Shown here piece by piece: positions 33,195-44,131 of a DNA stretch of 64,000 nt. The position numbers and the translations under genes were made by a program. Source of the stretch: Tigriopus japonicus (Eukaryota > Arthropoda > Copepoda > Harpacticoida > Harpacticidae); assembly GCA_010645155.1 (NCBI GenBank), contig JAAGOF010000180.1:63578-127577 (forward strand). Reading direction: 5' to 3'. Below the pieces are notes generated by a model. That model saw only the letters and a list, made by a program, of their open reading frames with translations. It searched no databases and had not been told where the DNA came from. Each line of letters starts with the position of its first letter. Within the stretch, counting starts at the first letter, position 1.

Positions 33195-33983
33195 GATTTA
33201 TTGATCTAAAAATAAAAGAAAATAAGTTTACCTCATGATTTTGTCACATTTTTACCCATACACGGGGACATTTCTTTTAAAAAGCGAGTTTCAAGTGTAC
33301 ATATAATGTTGTTTAAGTTTGGAAATATCCTTTGTGCGACACTTCCGGTTCGGCAACATCAATTTGATGAATATTTATTGTCGCATCGTTGTTTGCCATT
33401 GTTTGCGGTCAAAAAATGGACAAATTTACAGGTAACTGACATGACACCTAGCTTTTACAAAACATGAAAAACTTATTTGCGTTGGAGTTGCGTGAATGAA
33501 GAATATTACTGCGAACTAGTAGGGAACTAAAATAGACTAGAATCAAAGCTTCTTACTTCAGATTGTACTTTTTCCACAACTTGTAAGAGCCCAGCCGGAA
33601 AAGTCCCACTGCCGATAATTGTTGGCTGAGAAATTGAATGATGAGCTTCGAAGTCGTCGTGCTTGGGGTCATAGAAACTATTGGACTTGATCAAACCACC
33701 CTTCCCAGCCAGCCCTACAAAAATTCCAATCATTTTTTGGTCAATTTTGGGGTTTAAAACCTTATCAGAGTCCCAGGGACGAATTTGGTCCTGACCAGAC
33801 AGGAAAAAATCCGTGCATGCGTCGTTTCTGACTTGCTTGATTTAAGACGTAATTTTCAAACTCACGCAACATTATATGTACACTTGAAACTCGGTTTTCG
33901 AAAGGAATGTCCAGGTGTATGGATAAAAATGTGACAAAATCATGAAGTAAACTTTTTTTCCATTATTTTTAGATCAATATTTT
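33195..33983. repeat. Inverted-repeat block enclosing an exon-like segment
   Basis: Left arm 33195-33312 and right arm 33869-33983 are inverted copies (TTGATCTAAAAATAA, TTTGTCACATTTTTACCCAT, GAGTTTCAAGTGTACATATA). The ~550-bp middle is unique and holds the exon-like segment 33557-33714. Confidence 0.75.
33557..33714 (-). CDS. Orphan internal-exon candidate, 158 nt, unidentified
   Basis: On the minus strand a TTTTTGTAG acceptor precedes 33714 and a GTAAGA donor follows 33557. One frame is open throughout (52 codons plus 2 nt) and reads LAGKGGLIKSNSFYDPKHDD at its start and GTFPAGLLQVVEKVQSE at its end. The composition is protein-like and less AT-rich than its surroundings. I do not recognise the family, and no neighbouring exon was found. 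It is enclosed by inverted repeats, so it may be a captured exon or an exon of a large unseen gene. No function is proposed. Confidence 0.45.
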
Positions 33984-34464
33984 AATTTTATTTGACATTT
34001 TTTGGAAACTTTCAACATTTTCTTAACATTTTTTGTACTTTTTCCCCAAAAATGTCCTCCCAAAACCGGTTCTGAGAGACCAATTAATGAAATGAAGACT
34101 TGAAATTTCCCGCCAAAATTTCCCGCTAAAATTGTCACTGTTCAATTTCACATTTTATGATGCCATTTCTTCAAATCTTTGGAAAGGGGAAAAAAGTGCC
34201 CTAAAAGTTTCTTTTTGTTAAACAAGTTATGAAAAAGTTCAAATCAGAAACTTTGTGACCCTTGTCTCCGTGATTATTTTACGTGGGCTTAAAAGCTATG
34301 TGTAGAGTAAAGTATGTTTTAAGTTGGCACTATTGGCATTATTTACTGAGAGTTTAATATCTATTGCCTTTCAAAGAGTCTTAATGTGCTATCTGACCTA
34401 AAACAAAAACTGTCTTGACGGCATTATTTCCTTCATATGTCTGGTCACACTGTGTTAAGTAGTC
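33984..34464. other. AT-rich stretch, nothing recognised
   Basis: Runs of AACATTTTTT-type motifs at 34000-34050. No gene. Confidence 0.35.
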
Positions 34465-34472
34465 CTCTGTAG

Positions 34473-35197
34473 TAGTGATGGGAGGCAAACAGAAGCTTGG
34501 GCAAGCGTTCCGGTACAGTACCTTGGACTTGCCGAAACTTGGGTCTACTTGGGTGCCTGTACAAGTATTTTTCCCACCTTACAGGTTTGCCAAATTTGCT
34601 AGGAATGAAGACTAAACCTTCGGCATCAGAATTTCAATTAACCAGAAAGTTTCAGCGAAATAGGGCCCATGCCCTTGTTAGGATGGATTTTTAGATGAAA
34701 ATACACAATTCAAAGCTTTTGTATCGAGAAATGCAAAAGCTTTTGAGCATATTTAAAAAAAAAAAGAGTTGGCATCTTATATTTTTTTCTAGCAACTCTG
34801 AGTGACCGAGCTTGTTCCCAAGTGTGACTGTTAAATATCATTCTTGATTGGCCCGAAAAGTGTATTCATGTGTGGCTTAGAACGGAAACTAAATCATTTG
34901 CAAAAAAAAAACGGTTTTGCAAATGCTATCCAAATCAAAATATTTTTTGTTTCACTTCCACTGTTTATTGCTAAATTATTAAGGTCAAAAGATCATTGAA
35001 AATGCAACTTGACATTCTTTTCTTCTAAGTCACACTGCAAGCATCTGAAATCTTCTAAGAGCAACTGCCGGCAACTGCATCTTCCAATGTTCCTTGACCT
35101 TGCCAAGTGTATTGGTGTATTGCCCAAGTAATGCTTGTCAACAACTTGTGCTTGGGATGTCTGTGATGACTCATTACTTGCCCAAGTCACATCACTA
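34473..35197 (+). mobile_element. 725-bp hAT element, family H1, copy 2
   Basis: Left end TAGTGATGGGAGGCAAAC, right end CCCAAGTCACATCACTA, exact 8-bp duplication CTCTGTAG (34465-34472 and 35198-35205). It is closer to copy 3 (40174-40891) than to copies 1 and 4, sharing GGGCCCATGCCCTTGTTAGG and TGCAAAAGCTTTTGAG. Confidence 0.95.
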
Positions 35198-35214
35198 CTC
35201 TGTAGACTTCTCAA

Positions 35215-35470
35215 GCAGACACCTCTCACCAGAGGACGCGAACTTCAGCTGACGCGTAGCCCAAGAAGGCCCTAAAAAGGTGCAGTTCTGCAGTGAATTT
35301 GAACAAAATTGGCAAAAGACGATAGAAAAAGGTGTTAGATAGCAAGCAGCACTTCACAGCAAAGTTGCAAGGTAAGATAGTGATCCTTTTTCCGCCATTC
35401 ATTTTTACAATGATGCTTTCTGATCTCAGAAATTGGTCAAAACTGAGGTACTTCAAAGCAATAAAACACT
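35215..35470. repeat. Direct repeat, copy 1 (second at 37297-37550)
   Basis: Shares GGACGCGAACTTCAGCTGAC, GCGTAGCCCAA, CTGCAGTGAATTTGAAC and CATTCATTTTTA with 37297-37550, same orientation. At 38175-38190 the inverted motif GGGCCTCATTGGGCT may mark the far end of the second copy. Confidence 0.75.
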
Positions 35471-35504
35471 TATTTTTTTGCGTTTTCTCCTTCATTGTTT
35501 GCCC

Positions 35505-35610
35505 TATATTTCAACATTTTTGCCCTTTTTCCCTATATTTCGACATTTTTTGCCCTTTTTGACCTATATTTCAACATTTTTTGCCCTTTTTCCTGACATT
35601 TTAATGACAT
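35505..35610. repeat. ~30-bp tandem repeat, about three units
   Basis: Units of CCTATATTTCAACATTTTTT followed by GCCCTTTTT, imperfect. They overlap the 3' end of the THAP pseudogene frame. Confidence 0.75.
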
Positions 35611-36200
35611 TTTTTGGACGTTTTTCCAACATTTTTTTCCGGGCTCTACTGATAAGCTTACAGGAAGGGGGAATTATTTTGGCTTTGATTTTGATGGCAA
35701 GAGAGTGGATGGCTTCGATTTTTTCTTGCGCCAAATACCCTTCAGCAAGTTCATCAACCTGATCTTGTTCTTTTTTCATCCTCTGGTGTGCAGAAACTTT
35801 GGTATATTGTTGACTTGGCAAATTGATGGGCAGTGATGGTGGATTTTCCGAAAACACTGAGTGCACCGCACCTGGTTTCAATTGTCGTTGCTTCAATTCA
35901 ATGCTGTTATTTTCTGCCTTCTTCCTCATTCGCCACACATCCTGATCAGATCGTCTTGTCTCGAAATCCTCCTCCTTGAAATGTCTTGAGCATACTTTTG
36001 AATGAACACTTGGAGCCTAGTTTTGTCTTGCCACAGCACGTATCCAATCTTGCCGAACTCGGTGGTTGGTTTTCGGAAATGTCAGGAGGTTGCGGGTCCA
36101 TCTAGTCAATTCTCTCACTTGCTGATGGGTTGGAAGGTTTGGCCTTAGCTGTCGGGTTGTAGCCGCTACGACAACCAAAGGCGCAACACTTGTTGACCAT
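35564..36200 (-). pseudogene. THAP-domain gene remnant (frameshift and stop)
   Basis: An ATG at 36200 begins MVNKCCAFGCRSGYNPTAKA, the start of a THAP zinc finger (C-X4-C). The frame then stops at an in-frame TAG, and the domain resumes in another frame with TFPKTNHRVRQDWIRAVARQ. A TAG sits where THAP domains usually have Trp (QN-stop-AP). It then continues VCSRHFKEEDFETRR (second half of the C2CH site) and LKPGAVHSVF (the A-V-P-T-I-F-like closure, with H for P). A lysine-rich, helical tail follows to 35564. All zinc ligands survive across the breaks. The start resembles P-element transposase and THAP9 N-termini, so a P-like transposon origin is possible; no RNase H-like transposase core was seen. 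Confidence 0.75.
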
Positions 36201-36369
36201 GATGGAAGATGGGGTCAATAAATATGGTCGTCAATTAATCATGTCTTTCTGTAATTGTTTTTCTTGACAGCGTCAACAACCCACACATGCACACTCTTGA
36301 CTATTTAGGCCTAACTTGGCTGGGAAGGTTTGGTGATTCCAAAATGGCGGCATTTACTATGCTATCATG

Positions 36370-37290
36370 TCCCTGGTCAATCCCATTTCACATGTTTTCC
36401 AATGTTCCTTGAAGGAGTAGATATCAGTATTCAGTTTTTCAATAACAGATGTATTTTGGTTGATATTTGATCAAATATTATCAATGGATCATAGAACAAC
36501 CAAAAGAAGTTGTCTGGTGTGTTCTTGGCCAAACTCCTGCAAAATGGTCCCTAAATCATCCAAAATGTTCATCAACATTTGAGATTCTCCTTCAAATTGT
36601 ACTATTCTTGAATCAAGTGGTAACTTCTTGATTATTTCCCAATCTTGGAAGTTGGGGAGAGTAAAGAAGTTTTTCACACTTTTTGTTCACCACATTCAAA
36701 ACTATGTGTATAATAATTGTCAGAGCACAAACCTCTTCAATATTGCAGTTGTTCTTAAGGCTGTAAAAATCTTGGACCTTTTCAACATGTTACCCAAAAT
36801 ATCTCAATCTTAAATGTTAATTGAAATCTTCAAAGAAAATGGTTCAAGTTCTTTGGACTGTCTTGATTAGGAGACGTCAGTTTCAAATTTAAAAATATTA
36901 ATGTGAAACAAATTATGACATGGAAATTTTTAGCTGCCAAAATTTTAAGGTTGTAATGGAGTGAAATGTAGGAGAGACCTCTTCAAACACAAAAATCAAT
37001 TTGTCAAAAATCCAAGTGTTGAAGAGTAGGAACAACTACAAGCATGAAGAAGTGTGAAAAATAGCAAAAAAAGAAACAAATGTTATAAAATACAGTTATA
37101 CAGGTATTCTATTTGAGGTATTGTTTGTTTTTTTATTATATTTTTATTGACTATTTTCATTGTTTGACAATGAATTTTGTTTTAACAAGCTGAGTTAAAC
37201 AATATTGTTTTTTTTTGCTTCATAGGCCTCAAGTTGTGCAGCCTCAGATTGTAAACTTGTCCTTTGTTGAGAAGTCCTTGATGAGCATTA
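36370..37290. repeat. ~0.9-kb repeat, inverted copy at 62405-63370
   Basis: Matching blocks in reverse complement: TTGGACAATG-type start; TTCCTTGAAGG; GATCAAATATT; TGGTCCCTAAATCATC; TTGAGATTCTCC; and CAAGTTGTGCAGC with AAACTTGTCCTTTGTTGA at the right end. Each copy has diverged, with indels. The minus frame at 36677-36489 is not conserved in the other copy, so coding is doubtful. Confidence 0.8.
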
Positions 37291-37296
37291 CAAGCA

Positions 37297-37550
37297 GGAA
37301 CCTCTCACCACAGGACGCGAACTTCAGCTGACGCGTAGCCCAATGAGGCCCTTAAAACGGTGCGGCTCTGCAGTGAATTTGAACGAAATTGCCAAAAAAC
37401 GATAGAAATAGGTGTTTGATAGCAAACATCGCTTCAGAACATTGTTGCATCATTAGATAGCGCTCCTTTTCCTACCATTCATTTTTATAATGCTGCTTTC
37501 TGTTCTCGGGAATTAGTCAAAACTGAGCTCCTTCAGACCAATATCTCGCA
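37297..37550. repeat. Direct repeat, copy 2 (first at 35215-35470)
   Basis: Collinear with 35215-35470. It lies immediately right of the 36370-37290 repeat. Confidence 0.75.
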
Positions 37551-38239
37551 CAAAATGGAGAATGGATCTCGAATAAATGCATATGTAACTTAAATATAAT
37601 AATACCAACTTCAGACAACGAGTTCAGTTATACTTCGATCAAGTTTCATGAAGATTGGGCGTCTTTTTAGAAAACTGTGGCCATGTTATTAACAATGAAG
37701 CTCACAGCCACAGTATCCACACTCTTCCCCATAAAAACATCATTTTTAGTCAGCATTTTATCGTCTGAAATCCTTGAAATCCATTAGATGCCAAATATCA
37801 ACATTTTGATCAGCCAAACCGAGAGGAAGCACGAGATTAAACAAATTTTTTGTCAACTAATAGTTGAGTTGTTGATGATTCCCTCACACTGATTATTCAT
37901 GCAGAATGCAGTGAAGAATAGATCACTCTCATGGAGCACTGTATTCTTCGCTTTGATGGTGTTGTTTGGTACTTATAATCTGAAACCATTGGTATTTCAG
38001 GATAAGTTGAATAGGGTTGATAATGAGTGGTGAACGTGATTTACCCAAGAGTGGGTTGCATTTAATTATCTCTAAGAGACAGAAACACAAACTAGAATCA
38101 TGTCTAGACAATTTGTTCACTGATTTAGTACAAAATATTGAATATTGAGTCCATAACACTTCCCTATCGTTCACTCCAGAGGGCCTCATTGGGCTCTCAA
38201 AAACAACAACAAAAACTTTAGTGAAATGATATTCCCTTC
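37551..38239. other. Gene-free stretch, nothing recognised
   Basis: No coding signature. May be the interior of an element ending near 38190. Confidence 0.3.
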
Positions 38240-38447
38240 TGCCTACCTATCTTCATAAACCAGTTTTTCATTACGAAGCACTGAAACGCGCCCCTGACTT
38301 TTGTAACTTTGGATCAGGGTTGCAAATTAACCTCAAATTTGTGTTTGCTTGAGTTAGTTAGAAAAGCACAAAATCTCCATTAGGTGACCCTCCCTTGCAA
38401 CCTCCCGTGAAAGAACTTGCCCAAGCCCAGATTTCACATCACTACAA
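38240..38447 (-). mobile_element. Fragment of the 298-bp TAGTGATGTG hAT MITE family
   Basis: Read on the minus strand it begins TAGTGATGTGAAATCTGGGC at 38447 and is collinear with 19493-19680 over about 180 bp. The opposite terminus is missing. Confidence 0.7.
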
Positions 38448-39425
38448 GTCACAGAATCTTCTTAGGGCTGCCAAAGGATTACGTTGCAGTAAGCCTATTT
38501 GCACATTATTGGTTTTTGTCAACATTGTCATGGATTTGAAGTTTTTACACATAAAAAGAGGTCCTTGTTCATAAATGTAAACCGATAGTTCAGAAAACGA
38601 ACAAAGAGTTATTGAAATGGATCGTAATTTTGTCAAATAAACTCTTGGAAAGTTTGGCTGTTAGGCCCAAACTGACGGGTTTGTAGGTTTGGGCAGATCG
38701 TCTTGTAGCCTTTTTAGAACCATTTCAAGGAATAATTTTAAAATCCTATGTAAATTACAGTGTTTGGTCAACCTTCTCGTCGAAATGAACGATCAATAAA
38801 GATGCGAAAGAGAAAGGAATTATTTAGGCGCATTCTAGTTTTACTTCTGTTTTTTGGGGCCCGTGTGACACCAATAGGAAGGGTCTCTATTACAGCAATT
38901 ACCAGTGACGTCATCATTTTTGGCGGGAAAAAAGTTCGGAAGACCTGTGTTTCTGATGAGCGTGCGAGGTAACTAAAACGAAGGTTTAGGCCAGGTGATT
39001 GCAACAATGCCTTTCTTATCTGCACAAATTGAAGTTGAAATAGCAATTTTGACATTGTATTTGCAAAAAAGTATGTTTTGTTGCTTTTATCTAAAATTTT
39101 GTCTCATAAGTTGAGAGGGTTCTTCCGAACTTTGAAATTAGGAATGCCCGACTTTGAATAACAAGATGGCCAGAGGAGATCGGTTCTTGGGGCAACTAAA
39201 CCTAAAAACAAATAATTTGTTTATTGAAGGCTTGCAATTTCTCCATTTGTTTTCAAATTACTTTGCAATACTTCTCAACATACATTAACCATGCCATTGC
39301 CCATAAAAATCGAAAATCTGACCCTTGAAAACTGAGATTTTTTTGGCAAGCCTACACTGCTAACGGCAGTTAGAGACGGCAGCAGGTCCGTAAAATGATA
39401 CCGTAATCACTCCCATTCAAGAAAC
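38448..39425. other. Gene-free stretch, nothing recognised
   Basis: Short frames only. Confidence 0.35.
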
Positions 39426-39576
39426 ACTGAAAGTACTGACGTGTTTCGAGTTGGATTTTTGGCAGTTTTTGCCATTTTGGTTTTTAGGGTCAAAAATCTG
39501 ACCACAACTAAACTTTTCAACAGGCATAGACCCTATTTGCCACAAAATCTGGCAGCATTGCCAACTCGGAATCCAT

Positions 39577-40903
39577 TTTTATTGACCGCCTTCTCCTTTT
39601 ATGAGACTTCCTCCAAGCCCGAAGAGGGCAGGTCCAAAATATTATTCACCTACAACTTACTTTATTACCCTGCAAATTATTTTATTACCCTACCAATCAC
39701 TTTATTGCCCTATGAATCATCATGTCTTTACAAATACATCTCAGACGCACAATTACTTGCACGTCTGAAGCCCCCGTCTCATTGACGGGGAATGATCCAC
39801 TGAAGAAGTCGTGGTAAGCTTTTATACTATGCACTGAGTAGCCAACACACCAACTGATGTACTTGAGGTGAACGGAGCTTGCTCCTGATATCAGTATTCA
39901 GTAAGCAAAGCATGCTAGTTGGATAGTACGAATGTCCGTGGTTGAACTGATTTTCAGGGTTGAAAAATTGTAACGGAAGTCCCAAAAAGGATAAGTTGGT
40001 CAACAAAATACCATATGCACCCACAAATGAAGGGAGGAATGGTCAAGATCCGACATCACTCGTTTCATTTTAATTGGCGCCCCTCGGGCTGACGCCCTCG
40101 GGTCGCCAATAAAATGAAACTCCCTCCGCCGGATTTTGGCCATTACTCCCTTCCCTTGCAGGTGCATAAATAGTAGTGATGTGACTTGGGCAAGTAATGA
40201 GTCATCACAAACACCCAAGAACAAGTTGTTGACAAGCATTACTTGGGCAATACACCAATACACTTCCCAAGCTCAAGGAACATCGGAAGATGCAGTTGCC
40301 GGCAGTTGCTCTTTGAAGAGTTAAGATACTTGCAGTGTGACTTAGAAGAAAAAATGTCAAGTTGCATTTTCGATGATCTTTTGACCTTAATAATTTAGCA
40401 ATAAATAGTGGAAGTGATACAAAAAAAATATTTCAATTTGGATAGCATTTGCAAAACCATGTTTTTTTTCTTTAGTTTCCGTTCCAAGCCACACATGAAT
40501 ACACTTTTCGGTCCAATCAAGAATGCGATTTAACAGTCACACTTGGGAACAAGCTCGGTCATTCAGAGTTGCTAGAAAAAAATATAAGATGCCAAATCTT
40601 TTTTTTTTGAAATATTCTCAAAAGCTTTTGCATTTCTCGATACAAAAGCTTTGAATTGTGTATTTTCATCTAAAAATCCATCCTAACAAGGGCATGGGCC
40701 CTATTTCGCTGAAACTTTCTGGTTAATTGAAATTCTGATGCCGAAGGTTTAGTCTTCATTCCTGGCAAATTTGGCAAACCTGTAAGGTGGGAAACATACT
40801 TGTACAGGCACCCAAGTAGACCCAAGTTTCGGCAAGTCCAAGGTACTGTACCGGACCGCTTGCCCAAGCTCCTGTTTGCCTCCCATCACTAATAAATAGT
40901 ATT
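39577..40903 (-). mobile_element. Unit U, short copy, inserted in the hAT MITE
   Basis: Absent from the 16952-17262 relative, so it inserted into the MITE. Its outer pieces match 55607-55920 and 58560-58797 in order and orientation (minus here), but about 2.6 kb of the longer copy is missing. It ends near CAATAAAA and contains a ~20-bp repeat (TAGGGTAATAAAATGATTTG-like, three units). A 65-codon frame at 40024-39827 (FLGLPLQFFNPENQFNHGHS) is nearly identical to the longer copy. Confidence 0.75.
40174..40891 (-). mobile_element. 718-bp hAT element, family H1, copy 3, inside unit U
   Basis: Ends as for the other H1 copies, inverted. Exact 8-bp duplication ATAAATAG (40166-40173 and 40892-40899). 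The same site exists unoccupied at 55610-55617 in the longer copy of unit U, with one copy of the 8-bp sequence. Confidence 0.97.
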
Positions 40904-41294
40904 TATAACTATCGATGGAACTCGAAATCGAACTAGTTTGAGTGTTGCCAAATTGGTCCCTGTTCAGGTCTTTTCAAAAAGTTCAATACAACCTGCCCTT
41001 TTTAACATCGATGAACTTCAGAGTCAAAACTGGCCGCACTCCTGGTTCGAAACACATCATTAACTGAAAGAAGTTTGCTTGGAGTTCATTTGATCGCCGT
41101 TGAAGTGTTGAATGAGAATGCTTCAATGACGCCGGAAAACTTCCCTCTTTATTACTGAAGTAATAAAAGTCATTTATTTTTCCATACTAGTAGCTATCCT
41201 AGATAATACCTCACCTGATCTGATAGTACCTCCAAATCCCTGGAATGAGAAATAACCTAGCTAAAATTTTCAGAAATTTAGCGATCATGCTTTA

Positions 41295-41525
41295 GGGAGG
41301 AGCCGTGGCGTCGTGGTTAGCGCAGTTTTCTATAATGAGAGAGGTTCCAGGTTCGATTCTCCTCCCCGACCTTTCTCAAGGAAACTTTTAGACGCTAATT
41401 CACACCCACAGGCGGAGAACCATTCTGATACCGGACATGAGATTGCCTTTCGGAACAATTTGGACGATGTGATGGCTGGCTTTGCTGGCCTGGCGAGGCT
41501 CAACCCTCCGACCCTAGCACAACAA
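41295..41525 (+). mobile_element. tRNA-derived SINE, copy 2 (best preserved)
   Basis: Starts GGGAGGAGCCGTGGCGTCGT with an A box (TGGCGTCGTGGTTAG) and B box (GGTTCGATTCT). CTCCTCCCCGACC follows, then a ~120-bp body and the tail GGCGAGGCTCAACCCTCCGA. The tRNA-related head is about 75 bp; I could not assign the parent tRNA. Confidence 0.88.
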
Positions 41526-42119
41526 CCTCAAAAAAATGCGATGGCGAAAGGATTGGTGCACCCTCCGGCATTCCCACTTCAAATGACGGCTTAACTGCTA
41601 ACTAGAGCACGGTGCTACGCCTAGAATATAAACTCGAAATATACGTGTTAAGAACTAGCTCTATATTTGACTAATGAATAAATTCAGTTGAGTGCTTTAC
41701 AGTGCTAAGGCTTGGTTCCTAGGTAGATTCTACCTAGCTCTTCTGCTTTCCGGGCATAACGGAATACGGACCGACTATTTGGAGCCCAACCAACTCTGCG
41801 AGAGATTAACTCCATCAAAAATTGCGCGTTCCTCAGCACAACCATACTGCCAATTCGACCGATATGGAGCCCGATTTTTTTGGGTTCAGGCCAATGGCCC
41901 TTAACCCCGCTGTTTGCTCTCGACGACAAACCTGGTACGAAGCTTGCGCCGCACCATTTATTTTGAATTCTCCATTTTCTTTCCAAATCACGGCCCCAAT
42001 AATGAAAAATATTTTTGGATTACTTGGACAGGACACCATGGAGTGTCTGTTTTTGTAAGTGAGACTTCGTATCCTGAGTGAGTTTGATCATTTTTCCTTG
42101 TCGGAAAACAAATGACTAC
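41526..42119. other. Gene-free stretch, nothing recognised
   Basis: Higher GC than its surroundings, with overlapping short frames on both strands (41692-42058). None recognisable. It may belong to the element carrying the recombinase remnant on the right. Confidence 0.3.
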
Positions 42120-42680
42120 TCTTGAACATGCCACAGTGAAATCGCATATCTTTAACGCGGCGAGATCGCCTCAACAGGCTGAGGCATAAAAAAGCATGAG
42201 CTCCAGCCATGCTGAACGCCAGTTAAGAATGGGGTGAGACTGTTTGGATTGAGGTAACCAATACTCCAACAAGGCTCTGAGCTCCTCTTTCTTCATTGGG
42301 TGCCGCTGTTGGGGCGGTTTCCCGAATCGTCTTTTCACCCCTGGAATCAGGGTCCTGACTGTGTCATTGTCGCAAGGGTTGGCTAGGTTCTTGCCCTTGT
42401 GAAAAGCCCCTATTGCCGTTGATGCAAGCTCGACCCCCGCTATCGCTGTGGTGCGAAAGTCAATTTTTGGAAAGATCATTCATAAGCAGACCACGTGGAA
42501 CTCGCTTTTGAATTTATCTTCAATTCCATGGCTCCCGCATTGGCTAGTCGGGTATCAGGCATGATGGATTGCCCGTGCTCCGTGTTTGAGTTTTGCTGAG
42601 CCTTCTCGTTTTGAAATCGGGCGCTTGGAATTTGGAATGAGGTAGAATGCTGAGGTTGGCACGAATTTAGACGCAACGCA
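42120..42680 (-). pseudogene. Tyrosine recombinase remnant (DIRS/Crypton-like)
   Basis: The minus strand encodes SKASSTWSAYE, the start of an N-terminal core-binding domain. After a frameshift it continues AIGAFHKGKNLANPCDNDTV, then GVKRRFGKPPQQRHPMKKEE, ALLEYWLP and AWLELMLFYASAC. A stop then interrupts GDLAALKICDFTV, which corresponds to the R-x-G-E-L-L-x-L block around the first catalytic Arg. The first catalytic Arg position falls at the stop. The catalytic H-x-x-R and Tyr are not present. Similar proteins occur in YR retrotransposons and Crypton-type DNA transposons; which one cannot be decided here. Confidence 0.65.
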
Positions 42681-42964
42681 ATGATTTTCGATCATAGGCC
42701 CATAACACTGAAAGTTGAGAGTGGAACACTTTTCACATCCCCCTCTTGAACAAGCGGGAAACCTAGTTTTTCTTGAAAATGGCCTCCTTGAAACTCCAGC
42801 GCAAAGTAGCAAACCTAGGGTACCCGTCAAAGGTTGGGCTAAGCACTTGAGCTCCCTTATGATAGCGAGGTCTAATTAACCCTGCCTTAAATGTCAGTGT
42901 TACCGCGCTGATCCCCCCTGCAATCAAATTGAAACATAGTTGCCACCTCCGTTGCCATATCCGA

Positions 42965-43612
42965 CATCGAACGTAATGGGGAATGCAGGGGGAGGTTTGA
43001 GTGATCTCTTCAAAAATCTTATCGCGGGCGGATGAAAGAAGAGAAAAGGCTTGTTCGTCAATGTAAGATTTTGGTCAGTGCAAGGTTTTTCGCGTTTTAC
43101 AGACCGCCCTTATGACTTAGATGCTACAAAAATTGTCGAATGCCAGTTTGGACATTTTGACTCTCGGTTTTGTAAGAATTTGCAAAATTATTCTTTTGAT
43201 CAAAAAATGGCAAGCATTTAAAAAAGACCTTTGATATTGAAGAGAAACGCGTTCAAAAAACGGCATTTTGTTTGATACCATGATGGTTTTGGAGCTTTAC
43301 AATACAAATCAGTGCTTATAACATCACTTACACCTGTACTTACCCAAAAAAAGTGGCCTTTTGTTGAGAATTTTCTCGTGCAAGAACGAGCAAATAAAGT
43401 GTGCATTTTATTCCAAAATCCTAAACAAAGGTGTTCAAACTTGCAATTTGACATTTTTCATGGCATCTAATTCGCAAGGGCGGTCTGTAAATTGCGAAAA
43501 CCCTTAAACTGCCCAAATTCTCACAAGCCACCCACTGTTGCCAAACAAGTCCGGCCGCGATAAGATTTTTGAAGAGATCACTCAAACCTCCCCCTGCATC
43601 TCCCATTGCAAG
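42965..43612. mobile_element. ~650-bp palindromic element
   Basis: Inverted arms 42965-43130 and 43470-43612 share GGGGGAGGTTTGAGTGATCT, CTTCAAAAATCTTATCGCGG or its complement, and ACAGACCGCCCTT. Target duplication not resolved. Confidence 0.75.
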
Positions 43613-44131
43613 GAATTTTGGGGTCAAACAGTTAGGCAATGAAGCAGATACCACGAAAATGTCAGCTACAGACTCTCCTTGAGACAGCATAATGTTAAAT
43701 ACGTCATACAATTGTGTTGAAAATTGAAATACGAAATTTACCCAACACAAGCAAGGTCTCACTTGTAAAAAATGAAAATGATTGGATTCTACTGGAAATC
43801 ATTAATCTCATCGGTAGTCTACCGCTCCAAGAAATTCAGCGCCTCTTTCAAGAACTTCAAATTTTGTGTTCCTGCACCATTCTTTGTGCTTGCAAGAAGT
43901 TTTGCTTTTGCGTTATATTTATTGTGATTCACAATTTGCCCATTCGTTTTCAACAAATTGTTGAGCATTTTTTCACAAGTCACTTTTGATTTTCATGATA
44001 ATTATAGATACACGAGATATTTCACTCGGGTTTTGATTTGCCTTCTATAGCAACAAATTTCATTGTCAGTTTTATGAAAAGATCGATGGAAGAGGTAAAC
44101 CACTTGAGTATTTTGATGACCTATTTCCATT
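43613..44131 (-). promoter_or_regulatory. 3' flank of Glut1 with candidate poly(A) signal at 43923-43918
   Basis: On the minus strand AATAAA occurs at 43923-43918, about 210 nt after the Glut1 stop codon. It is a plausible cleavage signal; no other feature seen. Confidence 0.45.

Larger units (their letters stand above)
39434..41062. mobile_element. hAT MITE (TGATGTGTTTCGAA ends) interrupted by a 1.3-kb unit
   Basis: Ends TACTGACGTGTTTCGAGTTG and TAATGATGTGTTTCGAACCA, flanked by an exact 8-bp duplication ACTGAAAG (39426-39433 and 41063-41070). The two outer parts (39434-39576 and 40904-41062) are collinear, in reverse complement, with the uninterrupted copy at 16952-17262. Confidence 0.92.

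Noticed and set aside
36489..36677. 62-aa minus-strand frame as a gene
   Set aside because: The inverted copy at 62405-63370 does not keep the frame, so it is probably chance coding in a repeat.
35215..38195. One large P-element containing the THAP remnant between the 35215 and 37297 repeats
   Set aside because: The flanking repeats are direct, not inverted, and no transposase core or 8-bp duplication was found; only the separate parts are reported.
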